A stretch of 64,000 nt of DNA from JAIBDK01 sp965261915 (GTDB lineage: Bacteria > Pseudomonadota > Gammaproteobacteria > Arenicellales > Poriferihabitantaceae). This document shows positions 8,758-17,721 of this stretch, in pieces. The position numbers and the translations under genes were made by a program. Under the pieces are notes generated by a model. The model was not told the DNA's origin, searched no databases, and saw only the letters and a list, made by a program, of their open reading frames with translations. The stretch lies in NCBI GenBank assembly GCA_965261915.1, contig CBDHDW010000013.1:1612001-1676000 (forward strand). Reading direction: 5' to 3'. Every line of letters starts with the position of its first letter. Position 1 is the stretch's first letter.

Positions 8758-10304
8758 GTAACTGCCCAGGTTGTTTTTAAGCGTATTTCAGTGTTGCGAT
8801 AATCTGATCGGCAGGCATCATCAGTGTTTCGATGATGTTCCATCCTTGTTTTCTGGCCGTTGTGATGACGCTGCGCAGGGTCGCAAAATCCTCTGCCCCT
8901 TGTTCAGACCTGAACCCTCCCGATATTTTCTGACGTAGTTTCATCATCCGCAGGTCGCGTTCAGCTTCGTTGTTTGTGAAGGGTACGTCGGGATCTGTCA
9001 GAAAGCGCAGGGTGCCTTCCTTGCGATCGCGTAATCGTAATGCCAGATTATGTCCTGTCCGTCGCTTCTTGCGCCCCCGTCTTCCGGGTTTTGGCGGCAC
9101 GAGTGGAGGCAATTCCTCATGGAAATCCAATGCTGCGGTGATGATCCTGTCGTATCGCCGATTGATAAGCGCAACAAGCGGCGTTGAAACCGCCACGCCC
9201 TTATCCCGCGCGGCCTGTGTGACATGGTGCGCACGCCGCAGTAGCCTTTGCATCTGACCAGCCCAATCTTCCTGTTCGATTTCGACCAACGCTTGCAGTT
9301 CCCGTAAATGGTGTGCATTGCACAACGCATGGGTAACACCATCCAGCGTGAAGTAGGGCTGCCAATGATCATGCACGATACAGCCCGTGAGATTGGATAA
9401 CAGATTACCGCGTTTGCTGCTGACCCGGTAGAAAGCCAGAAGCGGTGTACAGGCAACGTGAAGCCATTGCAGGCACCCCGTAATCCGGAAACCCGTCTCG
9501 TCAAGATGTTTGACGTGGACCTGTTGGGCGATCACATCCTGCAGGTGAGAAGCAACCCCCTTGAGCCGCTCTGATGCTTTGCGGTTCATGGCGGCCACAG
9601 TGGCAGGAACCAAAGGGGCATTGAACAAATCGGCCATTATTTGCGCCAGTCTGTCTTCCGGCAGGAAATGGGCGCATTGGAGATATGTTGCCACTCCGGC
9701 AATGCGTGGCCCGTACTGCACGGGTGCCTTCACCTCCAGAGGAAACGCCGCCTTGGTTGTTTCCCCACAGTGGCCGCAAAGGCAGACATGTGCCCTGTGT
9801 TCCGTTGTCACCAAGGGCTGTGGCTCGGGCAGGTCAAACACCTGTCGTGCGGCGTAATCCCCGGCCATTGATGGCGATAAGGGCGTGCCACATTGCCCGC
9901 AGACAGAAGGAAAGTGATCTTCAACATGATCGGGGTCTGCCGTTTGGCACAGAGTGCTTCCCTTGTGGCTTTTCTGCCCGCCTGACTTTTTACCGGATTT
10001 TCTCCGCAGACTTTTGGTTCTGGGTTCAGCCTTGGGCTTCTTTAGGCCGTCGCTTGAAGGCGGCTTGCTACTGTTGCTGCTGTTCAAGCTGAGGCGACGC
10101 TCAAGGTCTTCAATGCGAGCCACAAGCAGGGCTATCGTTTGTTCAAGCCGGGCATTCTTCTGCTTCAGCTCTTCATAAGCCTCAACGGAAACATAACCTT
10201 TGGGTGCGTCTGGAAAAATCATAATCTTAATGAATCACATCGGGATTCCTCAGGCAAGAGAATTATTCCAAGAGAATTATTCCTTAGGGTACCTGGGCAG
10301 TTAC
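8758..10304 (-). mobile_element. Complete IS66-family element (copy C), 1547 bp, inside the helicase gene
   Basis: The element has GTAACTGCCCAGGT ends and a perfect 8-bp target duplication, GAGCAAAG, at 8750-8757 and 10305-10312. It is 23 bp longer than copies B and D. Nine of those bases are in the tnpC coiled coil, and 14 are a tandem duplication of AAGAGAATTATTCC near the right end (about 10255-10282). It inserted immediately after the helicase motif II codons. Confidence 0.95.
8777..10222 (-). CDS. IS66-family transposase TnpC (intact, copy C)
   Basis: This 481-residue transposase has the same domain order as the copy at 3482: coiled coil, NSSNSSKPPSSD linker, Cys-rich zinc finger and IS66 DDE domain. 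It keeps an extra Arg-Leu-Glu in the N-terminal coiled coil that copies B and D lack, and has a few substitutions such as PDAP for SNAP near the start. The frame is intact. Coding direction is opposite to the disrupted helicase. Confidence 0.95.
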   Translation of the reverse strand: MIFPDAPKGYVSVEAYEELKQKNARLEQTIALLVARIEDLERRLSLNSSNSSKPPSSDGLKKPKAEPRTKSLRRKSGKKSGGQKSHKGSTLCQTADPDHVEDHFPSVCGQCGTPLSPSMAGDYAARQVFDLPEPQPLVTTEHRAHVCLCGHCGETTKAAFPLEVKAPVQYGPRIAGVATYLQCAHFLPEDRLAQIMADLFNAPLVPATVAAMNRKASERLKGVASHLQDVIAQQVHVKHLDETGFRITGCLQWLHVACTPLLAFYRVSSKRGNLLSNLTGCIVHDHWQPYFTLDGVTHALCNAHHLRELQALVEIEQEDWAGQMQRLLRRAHHVTQAARDKGVAVSTPLVALINRRYDRIITAALDFHEELPPLVPPKPGRRGRKKRRTGHNLALRLRDRKEGTLRFLTDPDVPFTNNEAERDLRMMKLRQKISGGFRSEQGAEDFATLRSVITTARKQGWNIIETLMMPADQIIATLKYA

Positions 10305-11648
10305 GAGCAAAGAAATTATTGATTGTCGGCGACGATAAGCAAGTTAGTCCAACCGCCGCTTTCATACCTGAAAAACAGATGGACCAGCTTAGGCATAATT
10401 TTCTTACAGAACAACTTTTTCCAGAGTTGCTACTTCCCGATATTTCTGTATATGAATTGGCATATGCTATGTTCCCCAGCCAACGAATTATGTTGACCGA
10501 GCATTTTCGGTGTGTAGAGCCAATTATACGATTTAGTATGCAACAATTCTACGATAACCAGTTGATACCACTGAGAATACCAAAAGCATCCGAGAAATTC
10601 ACCCCGCCATTAGTAGATGTTTATTGCCAATATGCTCAGCGAGACGAGCGAAGAAAAATTAATGAAGTAGAAGCAGAGGCGATTGTAGCCGAGATAAAAG
10701 AGCTGGTAAGCAACCAAGAATACAACGGGCGCAGCATTGGTATTGTGTCGCTAATCGGAGCATATCAAGCAAAATACATTCAAGAGCAATTGCTTCGTGA
10801 GTTGGGTGAAGATGTTTTTCAACAATATAAAATTGCTTGTGGAGATGCTACAACCTTTCAAGGAAAAGAGCGGGATATAATGTTCTTATCAATGGTGGTT
10901 GGTGCCGGACAAGGCGCGGTAATGAATAGAAGGGATGCAGAACAAAGAATGAATGTGGCTTTGTCCAGGGCAAGGGACAGAATGTACCTTTATAGAAGCA
11001 TTCAAGAATCAGACCTTAGACATGAGAATGATTTGCGCTTAAAAATACTGCAACATTTTGCAAACCCTATGCCCCAACAACAAACAATTGATAACCCGAT
11101 AGACTTATGTGATTCGGGTTTTGAAAGAGATGTATATAACCGTCTTATAGAAAAAGATTACAACGTTACCCCACAAGTGAAAGTGGGGGCATTTTCAATT
11201 GATTTGGTTGTTGAAGGCGAGAATGACCGAAGATTGGCAATAGAATTGGACGGCGATGAATACCATCCGCCTGAGCAGTGGATGGCTGATTGGAATCGAC
11301 AACGCACTATGGAAAGAGTTGGCTGGACATTTTGGCGATGCTGGGGTTCAAGCTACACGATAAACCCAGAAGGATGTATTGACGAGTTGCTATCTGTATT
11401 AAAAAATAGGCAGATATTTCCATGTGAAGGTAACGGTGGTGCAAATATTTATACCGAGACACGAATATATGAAACACAAGACTTTGCACACGTCCATTAA
11501 CAATCTTTTCCCGCTTTTCTATATTCATAATTCATAGGCAAATTTTCAAGTGTGCCATATACTTGCGATTTTCCGTGTGGGACTTACTGGCACTCACAAA
11601 AATATTCTGCTTAATAGAGGGGCCCTTAAGGAGGGTAGGGTTACGCTC

Positions 11649-12413
11649 ATGAATTCAAATGAAAATATCGGGATAATCCAAATGAACAACAATTCTATGT
11701 GTAGCGGGGCTATACGCAACAGGTGGGCGCATTTCTTTCTTTTCCTCCTGTCACTACTGCTTGCCCCGGTAACAATGGCGGATAATTCGCGCTCGGTGAC
11801 TGTGCAAGCGAGTGGTTATGTGGAAGCGGTACCAGACACATTGCACCTGCAATTATCGATAGAAAAAACCGCCGAAAGTATCGCCATCGCTAAACAATCG
11901 GTTGATAAAACGGTCGCCAGGGTGCTTGATATTACGCATCAGATTGGAGTCAGGGCAGACGATGTCGACAACTCGCGTATCAGTGCCTATCCAGCCTATG
12001 AATGGCGTAATGACAAACGCCACTACCTCGGTGAAACCGTCGTTCAGGACATTAGCATCACCTTGCGTAAGCTGGACAGTTATGGTCGTTTAGTCGCTCA
12101 GCTTAGCGCGCTACCCTTATTGCGGGTTTACCGCCCAAACATGAGCCACAGCAATATAACAACATTACATCTTGACGCACTCAAGGATGCCATTGCCAAT
12201 GGTCAGCGCAAAGCGCAAGTCATAGCCGAGGAGCTGGGGGTAAAATTAGGTCCTGTGTTGAACGTGCGCGATGAGCTTGCTTCACGTCCTGGTCCTGTCG
12301 CATTTCAAGCAGCGACTCAGTCCAGACAAGCCACCGATGGTAATGAAGTCGGTTTCAGTTATGCCAGGCAACGCATTACGGCATCCCTGCAAATACAGTT
12401 TGAACTTCAATAA
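11649..12413 (+). CDS. SIMPL-domain (DUF541) exported protein
   Basis: The protein is about 254 residues from ATG 11649. AAGGAGGG lies about 13 nt upstream, a long spacing, so ATG 11682 is an alternative start. A hydrophobic segment FFLFLLSLLLAPVTMA near residues 25-45 followed by Ala-Asp looks like a signal peptide, so the product is probably periplasmic. The mature part matches the SIMPL/DUF541 pattern: SVTVQASGYVEAVPDTLHLQL at the start, alternating strands with DNSRISAYPAYEW, and conserved KAQVIAEELGVKLG near the end. E. coli YggE is a family member; the molecular role is unclear. The gene lies between two defence-like genes but has no obvious tie to them and may be incidental cargo. Confidence 0.8.
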   Translation: MNSNENIGIIQMNNNSMCSGAIRNRWAHFFLFLLSLLLAPVTMADNSRSVTVQASGYVEAVPDTLHLQLSIEKTAESIAIAKQSVDKTVARVLDITHQIGVRADDVDNSRISAYPAYEWRNDKRHYLGETVVQDISITLRKLDSYGRLVAQLSALPLLRVYRPNMSHSNITTLHLDALKDAIANGQRKAQVIAEELGVKLGPVLNVRDELASRPGPVAFQAATQSRQATDGNEVGFSYARQRITASLQIQFELQ

Positions 12414-12586
12414 GGCGACTTGTGGGCGACAAGCATATCATAGCGAGCAGCACGGAAAACGATTTAGTGGCGTTATCTGCACTGTTTTGCGCGGCTGAAG
12501 AGACTGCGCAGGAACCTCCGCTAGATCGCCGTCAAGGTGGTGGATATATTCGGCAATGATACAATGACTATTTTGGAGGTGGGGGT

Positions 12587-15259
12587 ATGAATGACGGTAT
12601 GAATAGTTGGAATTTTCCGGGCGCCCGGTGGTGGAAGTTTGATTTCCACACGCACACCCCTGTCTCGAATGATTTTATACAAGGCTGTTCTCCTGAGGAT
12701 AAAAATAAAGTCACACCGGAATTCTGGTTACAGAAGTTTATGGAAAAAGGCATTGATTGCATAGCCATTACCGATCACAACAGTGGCGCATGGATAGACT
12801 CATTAAAAGCAAGCTTACAACAAATCCGTAGTGATAATCCCGCATGGTATCAACCTTTGCATCTGTTCCCCGGTGTTGAAATTTCTGCTAATGGCGGTGT
12901 TCATATTCTGGCTATCTTTGACCCTGGAAAAACCGCCGGCGATATTGACCGACTGCTTGGTGCGGTTGGCTATGAAGGTACAAAAGGTACAAGCAACACA
13001 GTTACCACAAAGTCTGTTACTGAAGTTGTAAATGAAATTGTCAACGCAGGCGGTCTTGCCATTCCGGCCCATGCGGATAAGGAAAAGGGGCTGTTGCGAA
13101 CACTTCAAGGCAACAGCCTCAAGCAGGTTTTAGACAATTCCAGCATCTATGCTATGGAGTTGGCAGATGATAACTATGAAAAACCGCAATTGTACATAGA
13201 TGAAAAAACAAACTGGACTGAAGTACGCGGTTCCGACACCCATAACTTTCGGAGTGAAAAATTTGGAGATTTCACTTGGGTGAAAATGGATGAACCATCC
13301 ATTGAGGGGCTAAAACTGGCACTGATAGATGGGTGTGCTTCGGTTAATCGGGAGATGCAATCGCAACCCAACAAGCATGCGGAATTTGTTATTGAATCAA
13401 TTAAAATCAGTGAAGCGCAGTATATGGGCCGGGGCAACGAGTCGTTGGTCTGTAAATTCAGTCCCTTTCTCAATACGATTATCGGCGGACGCGGCAGCGG
13501 CAAATCGACCTTGCTGGAATTTATGCGTTTTGCTTTGAGACGGGAAAAAGAATTACCCGATCGACTCACAGATGATTATAAAAAATATTTCAACACGGAT
13601 GAGGACGGACTGCTAACAGAAGACAGTATCTTGCAGCTCGTTTATCGCAAAGGCGACACGCGTTATCGTCTCAATTGGGCGGCAACACCTCAAGCACCAT
13701 CATTAGAGGAGTGGAATGAGGTGACAGAAGAATGGCAGGGGATGGACGGCGAAATTCCCTCGTTGTTTCCGGTCAGAATCTACAGCCAGAAGCAAATTTT
13801 TAACCTGGCACAAAACCCACAAGGCTTGCTGGGAATTATTGATGAAGTACCCGAGGTTGGGTTTGATATGTATCGCAAAGCATTTCAGAATTGTGTCAAC
13901 AGTTGCAAACAAATCGCTCAACAGCATTCTCAACTGAGTCAGAAAATCGCCGAAGAAAATAAGCTAAAAGGGCAGTTAAATGACCTTGCCAGACAGATAG
14001 AACAGGTGGAAAAATCCGGCCATAAAGACGTATTGCGAAATTATCAATTGCGTAAACAGCAGCTCAATGAGATTGATCAGGTTGAACAACGCTGGCGAAC
14101 ACTGTTGGAAAACATGGCTGAAGTGCTTACGGATACAGAGATAGCAACCGTCAATCAGAACCTTTTTGCTGCACATCCTCAAATACTTTCCGCACTACAA
14201 AAGAAACAAGAACAATGGAAACAGCAGATTGATAAAATCCGCCAAATTATTGAAATACAGACCGCAGACTTACAGCAATGGCAACAAGACAAAGCACAGC
14301 TAGATTGGATGAAAACACTCACTATTGAGTTGCAACAGTACCAACAATTACATGCCAGGTTCGAGCAACAAGGCATTGATCCGCAAACCTATCCTGATTT
14401 GTTGCGAAGGCGCGCGCTGGTCGAAAAAGAACTGCAACAGATAGTGATTTACCGACAGCAACAAGATAAATTAACAAATCAATACCAAGAAAAAATCACG
14501 CAAGCCAAAAGCCACCGCAGCAAATTGACAGAACGCAGACAGCAGTTTCTTGAGCGTGTTTTAGCGGGCAATCAATCCGTCAGAATAAGCGTTAAACCGT
14601 TTGCCGAGTCATGGCTTGATATGGAAAAACAAATCAGGGGCATATTGCAGACCGGTGGTCGTTTCGGCAAAGATATTGAAGCACTGAAACAGATTATTGA
14701 CGAAAAAGAATGGGAGCAGGCAAAGGAACGGGTAATCGCTATTCGCGGCAATAAAAAAGATGCCAAAGATGTCCGCTTTCAAACCCATTTGCAGGGCTTG
14801 CCAGCCGAATCAATGACAGATATGCGGTTATGGTTTCCCGAAGATGCCTTGCAAATCACCTATGGAGAAAATGATAAGAAAATCAGTGAAGGCTCGCCGG
14901 GGCAAAAATCTGCCGCCTTGTTGGCGTTTATTCTTGCTTATGGCGATGAACCATTGCTGCTTGACCAGCCAGAAGATGACTTGGATAACGACCTGATTTA
15001 TAGCTTGATTGTGCAAGATATTAGAGCGACCAAAACTAACCGACAGATTGTTGTGGTTACCCACAATGCCAATATCGTGGTCAATGGTGATGCTGAAATG
15101 GTGCATTGTTTGACTGTGACGCACGGACAATCACACATAACATCCGACAGCCTCCAATCCAAAGCCATCAGAGAGCGCATTTGTAACACACTGGAAGGTG
15201 GTGATAAAGCCTTTGAGCAACGCTATAAGCGCATACATTTGGAGCGTCAACAATGTTAA
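12587..15259 (+). CDS. trlF: TrlF-type PHP domain plus SMC-like ATPase
   Basis: The protein has 890 residues; GGAGGTGGGGGT directly before ATG 12587 fixes the start. The N-terminus is a PHP metallo-phosphoesterase with its metal ligands visible: HTHT (21-24), ITDHN, PGVEIS, IPAHADK and GSDTH. Then comes an ABC/SMC-type ATPase split by a coiled coil: Walker A GGRGSGKS (~300-307), coiled coil ~430-720, signature SPGQKSAA, and Walker B LLLDQPEDDLD near the C-terminus, ending with VVTHNANI. This architecture is known as TrlF-family and is frequent in defence islands. Its substrate is not settled. It overlaps the next gene by 7 nt, which suggests the two act together. Confidence 0.8.
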   Translation: MNDGMNSWNFPGARWWKFDFHTHTPVSNDFIQGCSPEDKNKVTPEFWLQKFMEKGIDCIAITDHNSGAWIDSLKASLQQIRSDNPAWYQPLHLFPGVEISANGGVHILAIFDPGKTAGDIDRLLGAVGYEGTKGTSNTVTTKSVTEVVNEIVNAGGLAIPAHADKEKGLLRTLQGNSLKQVLDNSSIYAMELADDNYEKPQLYIDEKTNWTEVRGSDTHNFRSEKFGDFTWVKMDEPSIEGLKLALIDGCASVNREMQSQPNKHAEFVIESIKISEAQYMGRGNESLVCKFSPFLNTIIGGRGSGKSTLLEFMRFALRREKELPDRLTDDYKKYFNTDEDGLLTEDSILQLVYRKGDTRYRLNWAATPQAPSLEEWNEVTEEWQGMDGEIPSLFPVRIYSQKQIFNLAQNPQGLLGIIDEVPEVGFDMYRKAFQNCVNSCKQIAQQHSQLSQKIAEENKLKGQLNDLARQIEQVEKSGHKDVLRNYQLRKQQLNEIDQVEQRWRTLLENMAEVLTDTEIATVNQNLFAAHPQILSALQKKQEQWKQQIDKIRQIIEIQTADLQQWQQDKAQLDWMKTLTIELQQYQQLHARFEQQGIDPQTYPDLLRRRALVEKELQQIVIYRQQQDKLTNQYQEKITQAKSHRSKLTERRQQFLERVLAGNQSVRISVKPFAESWLDMEKQIRGILQTGGRFGKDIEALKQIIDEKEWEQAKERVIAIRGNKKDAKDVRFQTHLQGLPAESMTDMRLWFPEDALQITYGENDKKISEGSPGQKSAALLAFILAYGDEPLLLDQPEDDLDNDLIYSLIVQDIRATKTNRQIVVVTHNANIVVNGDAEMVHCLTVTHGQSHITSDSLQSKAIRERICNTLEGGDKAFEQRYKRIHLERQQC

Positions 15260-16518
15260 CCCCCTACGATATTTTAGACAAAATAAATACTGGAGAAAAC
15301 TCCGGGGTGGAGTTCAAGGAAGTGATTGTTCGCGGTGACAAAATAAAAGCACCACACAGGGACAGTTTGTCCGATGAATTCGCCGCTTTTGCCAATCAAT
15401 CAGGCGGCGTGGTGATTTTTGGCGTTGTTGACAACACACATCAAATCAAGGGCATTAATGCCACGGATATTCCTGTACTGATTACACATATCAGCGAAAT
15501 TTGTCACGACTCTGTTAATCCTCCCATCGTGGATTTTTATGTGGATGGCGTTGAGATACCGGAACCAGGTGAAACCGGTGAAGAAAAGCATCTGGTTTAT
15601 GTGCAGATTGAGCGAAGTCTTTGGCTCCATAAAAGCAAGAATGGTTATTTCTATCGACACGGTAATAGCAAAAGAGAAATGAGTACAGAACATGTTTTGC
15701 GGGCAGGTCAAAGCCGCTCGCAAGCGCGCATTATTCAATTTTGTGAACAGTTTGTACCCAATACCGCTAAAGCAACTTTGCAAAAAAGTTTATACGCCCG
15801 TTTTATCAGTGCTACAGATACTGTTGATGAGGAAAACAACCTGCTTTTGAAACGAAACATCTTAATTGATGATCAGGGTGACTACCGTGCATCAGTCGCT
15901 GGATTGTTGATGTGTAGTGAACAATCGGACGAATATCTATACAACAGTTTTATTTGTGCAGTCTGCTACAAAGGACTTAATAAAGACGCGAATTACCAAC
16001 TGGATGCCAAAGATTTCAAAGGCACCTTAGATCAGCAAATAATCGCTGCTTATAAATTTGTAGAGAAACACAATGCCGTTTCTGCGCGTAAAAAAATAGG
16101 CAGAGAAGATAGACCGCAATACAATATGCAAGCTATTTTTGAAGCGATAGTCAACGCGGTAGTTCACCGGGATTACGCAAAGCATGGCTCCAAGATTCGT
16201 TTATTTATGTTTGCTGACCGGCTGGAAATTTGCTCACCCGGCGCATTGGCAAATACTTTAACGGTGGATAATTTGCCATACAATCAAGTTACCCGAAACG
16301 AACTTTTGGCACGCTTACTTTCAGAAGTAATCATTGAAGATGACAGCATCGGTCAAACAACACAAAGAAAACATTTTTTAGAACGCCGTGGCGAAGGTGT
16401 TGGCATTATTCTGCAACAAAGTGAGGAATTAAGTGGCAGGAAACCCGTTTATGAAGTGCGCGATGAAGAATTGCATTTAACAATTTTTGCCGCAAAATCC
16501 TTGCCGGATGAGGATTAG
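15253..16518 (+). CDS. AlbA_2 / HATPase_c_4 protein (COG2865-like)
   Basis: The 421-residue product starts at ATG 15253 inside the last codons of trlF (7-nt overlap), so translation is probably coupled. The N-terminal half is an AlbA_2 (Schlafen-type) domain, with NSGVEFKEV, DEFAAFANQSGGVVIFGVVD and the terminal part of that domain near residue 130. The C-terminal half carries the HATPase_c_4 motif, with EAIVNAVVHRDYAKHGSKIRL and DRLEICSPGAL. Such proteins are annotated as RecG-like or divergent ATP-binding regulators. They may act as nucleic-acid-binding sensors or transcriptional regulators. With TrlF it could form a sensor-effector pair; that is inference. Confidence 0.75.
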   Translation: MLTPYDILDKINTGENSGVEFKEVIVRGDKIKAPHRDSLSDEFAAFANQSGGVVIFGVVDNTHQIKGINATDIPVLITHISEICHDSVNPPIVDFYVDGVEIPEPGETGEEKHLVYVQIERSLWLHKSKNGYFYRHGNSKREMSTEHVLRAGQSRSQARIIQFCEQFVPNTAKATLQKSLYARFISATDTVDEENNLLLKRNILIDDQGDYRASVAGLLMCSEQSDEYLYNSFICAVCYKGLNKDANYQLDAKDFKGTLDQQIIAAYKFVEKHNAVSARKKIGREDRPQYNMQAIFEAIVNAVVHRDYAKHGSKIRLFMFADRLEICSPGALANTLTVDNLPYNQVTRNELLARLLSEVIIEDDSIGQTTQRKHFLERRGEGVGIILQQSEELSGRKPVYEVRDEELHLTIFAAKSLPDED

Positions 16519-16794
16519 AAAATATGATTATTCGCCCCTACGGTGCTGCCCACTATCGTGTTACATGTGGAAAACCCTCACGGGTTTGATTGTTTCACTG
16601 GATTCCTGCTTGCGCAGGAATGACGGCGGGGTTTGGGTACTGCCAACTTTCAAATGGTTATTCGCCCCTACGAAACCGTGCAGGAATGGCGGATACAGAT
16701 TTCTTAAACAGTCTCGTAGGCAGTACCCAAAATAAGTACAACACTCGGTTGCCCACGAAAGATACCATATCCACATGAGACAAAATCATGCTTA
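16519..16794. repeat. Intergenic repeat cluster after the TrlF operon
   Basis: There is no gene here. TTATTCGCCCCTACG occurs twice (16528-16542 and 16658-16672). Two perfect hairpins are present: AAACCC-TCAC-GGGTTT (16572-16587) and ATTCCTGC-TTGC-GCAGGAAT (16602-16621), the latter of the dispersed small-palindrome kind common in proteobacteria. GTTACATGTGGAAAACCCT (about 16559-16578) also occurs near 1583. The first hairpin is 54 nt after the operon stop and could act as a weak terminator. Confidence 0.5.
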
Positions 16795-17134
16795 TCAGCG
16801 AAGCTCAAGGACATCCTGCATATTAAACAACCCTTTTTGTTGTTTTGCTAACCAGTGTGCCGCCCGAATCGCGCCTTGCGCGAATATCCTACGATCGGTT
16901 GCACGATGGGTAATCTCAAGCCGTTTCACCATCGCCAATAAACATGACCGTATGCTCGCCGGCAATATCGCCGCCTCGAATGGTCGAAAACCCAATGCTG
17001 CCGGGCTTTTTTTCGCCAGTATGCCCTTCTCTGGCGAAAACACCACAGCGCCTTAAATCGGTGTCTAATGCCGTCGCCACCGACTCTCCTAGCAGCAATG
17101 CCGTTCCCGGTATCGGATAGTACGCCAATTTCAC
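16795..17134 (-). pseudogene. dapB: dapB C-terminal fragment (dihydrodipicolinate reductase)
   Basis: Two overlapping minus-strand frames join at about 16925, where one extra A breaks the frame. Joined, they give the C-terminal domain of 4-hydroxy-tetrahydrodipicolinate reductase: GTALLLGES, GVFAREGHTGEKKPGSIGF, STIRGGDIAGEHTVMF, ERLEITHRATDR, FAQGAIRAAHWL and finally FNMQDVLEL. The conserved H-K-x-D-A-P-S-G-T-A segment is degraded (only PGTAL remains), and the N-terminal NAD-binding part is missing. A functional lysine-pathway copy presumably exists elsewhere. This piece abuts an unrelated fragment, which points to a rearrangement. Confidence 0.75.
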
Positions 17135-17244
17135 TCAAACCAGCGACAATGCCAACATCCTTACCCTGTGACGGGCTACCTTTGCGTTCCAGCCCAACGG
17201 CCTCTTTCTCAAGGTGTTGCCGAAAAAATTATTCTAAAGCAGCC

Positions 17245-17703
17245 GTTATAACGGATACGCTGGATCGGGTTGTTTATTATCGAACCTGCCCGGAGCATAA
17301 ACGCGTTTTATTTGGCGGTCGGGTTTCCCTGAAAGAAACGAACCCAAGAGTGAACGCGCCGAGACTTCGAGAGCTCATGCTGCAGCGTTTCCCCGAGCTT
17401 GAGCCGGTCAGGATCAGCCATTCCTGGATAGGTTTTGTCGGTTATTCGTTTGATCATATGCCCCATGTTGGTCAACACGATGGGGGTTATTACAGTATGG
17501 GATATTGTGGATCGGGAATTTCGTTAGCGAGCTATTTTGGTATGAAGGTTGGCCTTAAAGTTGCCGGAGACTCAGAAGGGGAAACCGCGATTGATACAAT
17601 ATCGTTCCCGGGTCGCCCTTACTATCGTGGCAACCCCTGGTTTCTCGCACCATCGATTTTTTACTATCGTTGGAAAGATAAAATTAGCGCGAGAAAACGT
17701 TAA
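17245..17703 (+). pseudogene. FAD-dependent amine/amino-acid oxidoreductase, C-terminal fragment
   Basis: The recognisable part starts around 17245 (VITDTLDRVVYYRT) and runs to TAA at 17701-17703. It shows the C-terminal features of DAO-fold oxidases such as PuuB/OrdL: RVLFGGRVSL, SHSWIGFVGYSFDHMPHVG and YYSMGYCGSGISLASY. The N-terminal Rossmann GxGxxG half is missing and replaced by sequence antisense to the dapB relic. It cannot bind FAD as it stands, so it is a truncated gene. Confidence 0.7.
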
Positions 17704-17721
17704 TTAAATTTCCAGCTCAAT

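Larger units (their letters stand above)
5329..11500 (+). pseudogene. SF1 helicase with C-terminal nuclease-like domain, split by IS66
   Basis: Removing IS66 copy C (8758-10304) and one 8-bp duplicate joins codon 1143 (ending at 8757) in frame to 10313, giving about 1538 residues. Walker A GPPGTGKT is at ~432-439. A long coiled-coil insert follows, then motif II IIDEASQ at ~1124-1130. After the IS come motif III (VGDDKQVSP), the FQGKERD region and motif VI (LSRARDR), an AAA_11/AAA_12 Upf1-like SF1 arrangement. The last ~110 residues resemble DUF559/MTES_1575 or Vsr-type nucleases (FERDV, FSIDLVV, AIELDGDEYH). As it stands, the 5' part reads into the IS for 14 extra codons and stops at 8802, losing all motifs after II. 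The likely role is phage or foreign nucleic-acid defence; this is inferred from architecture and neighbours. The gene is visibly AT-rich compared with nuo. Confidence 0.75.
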
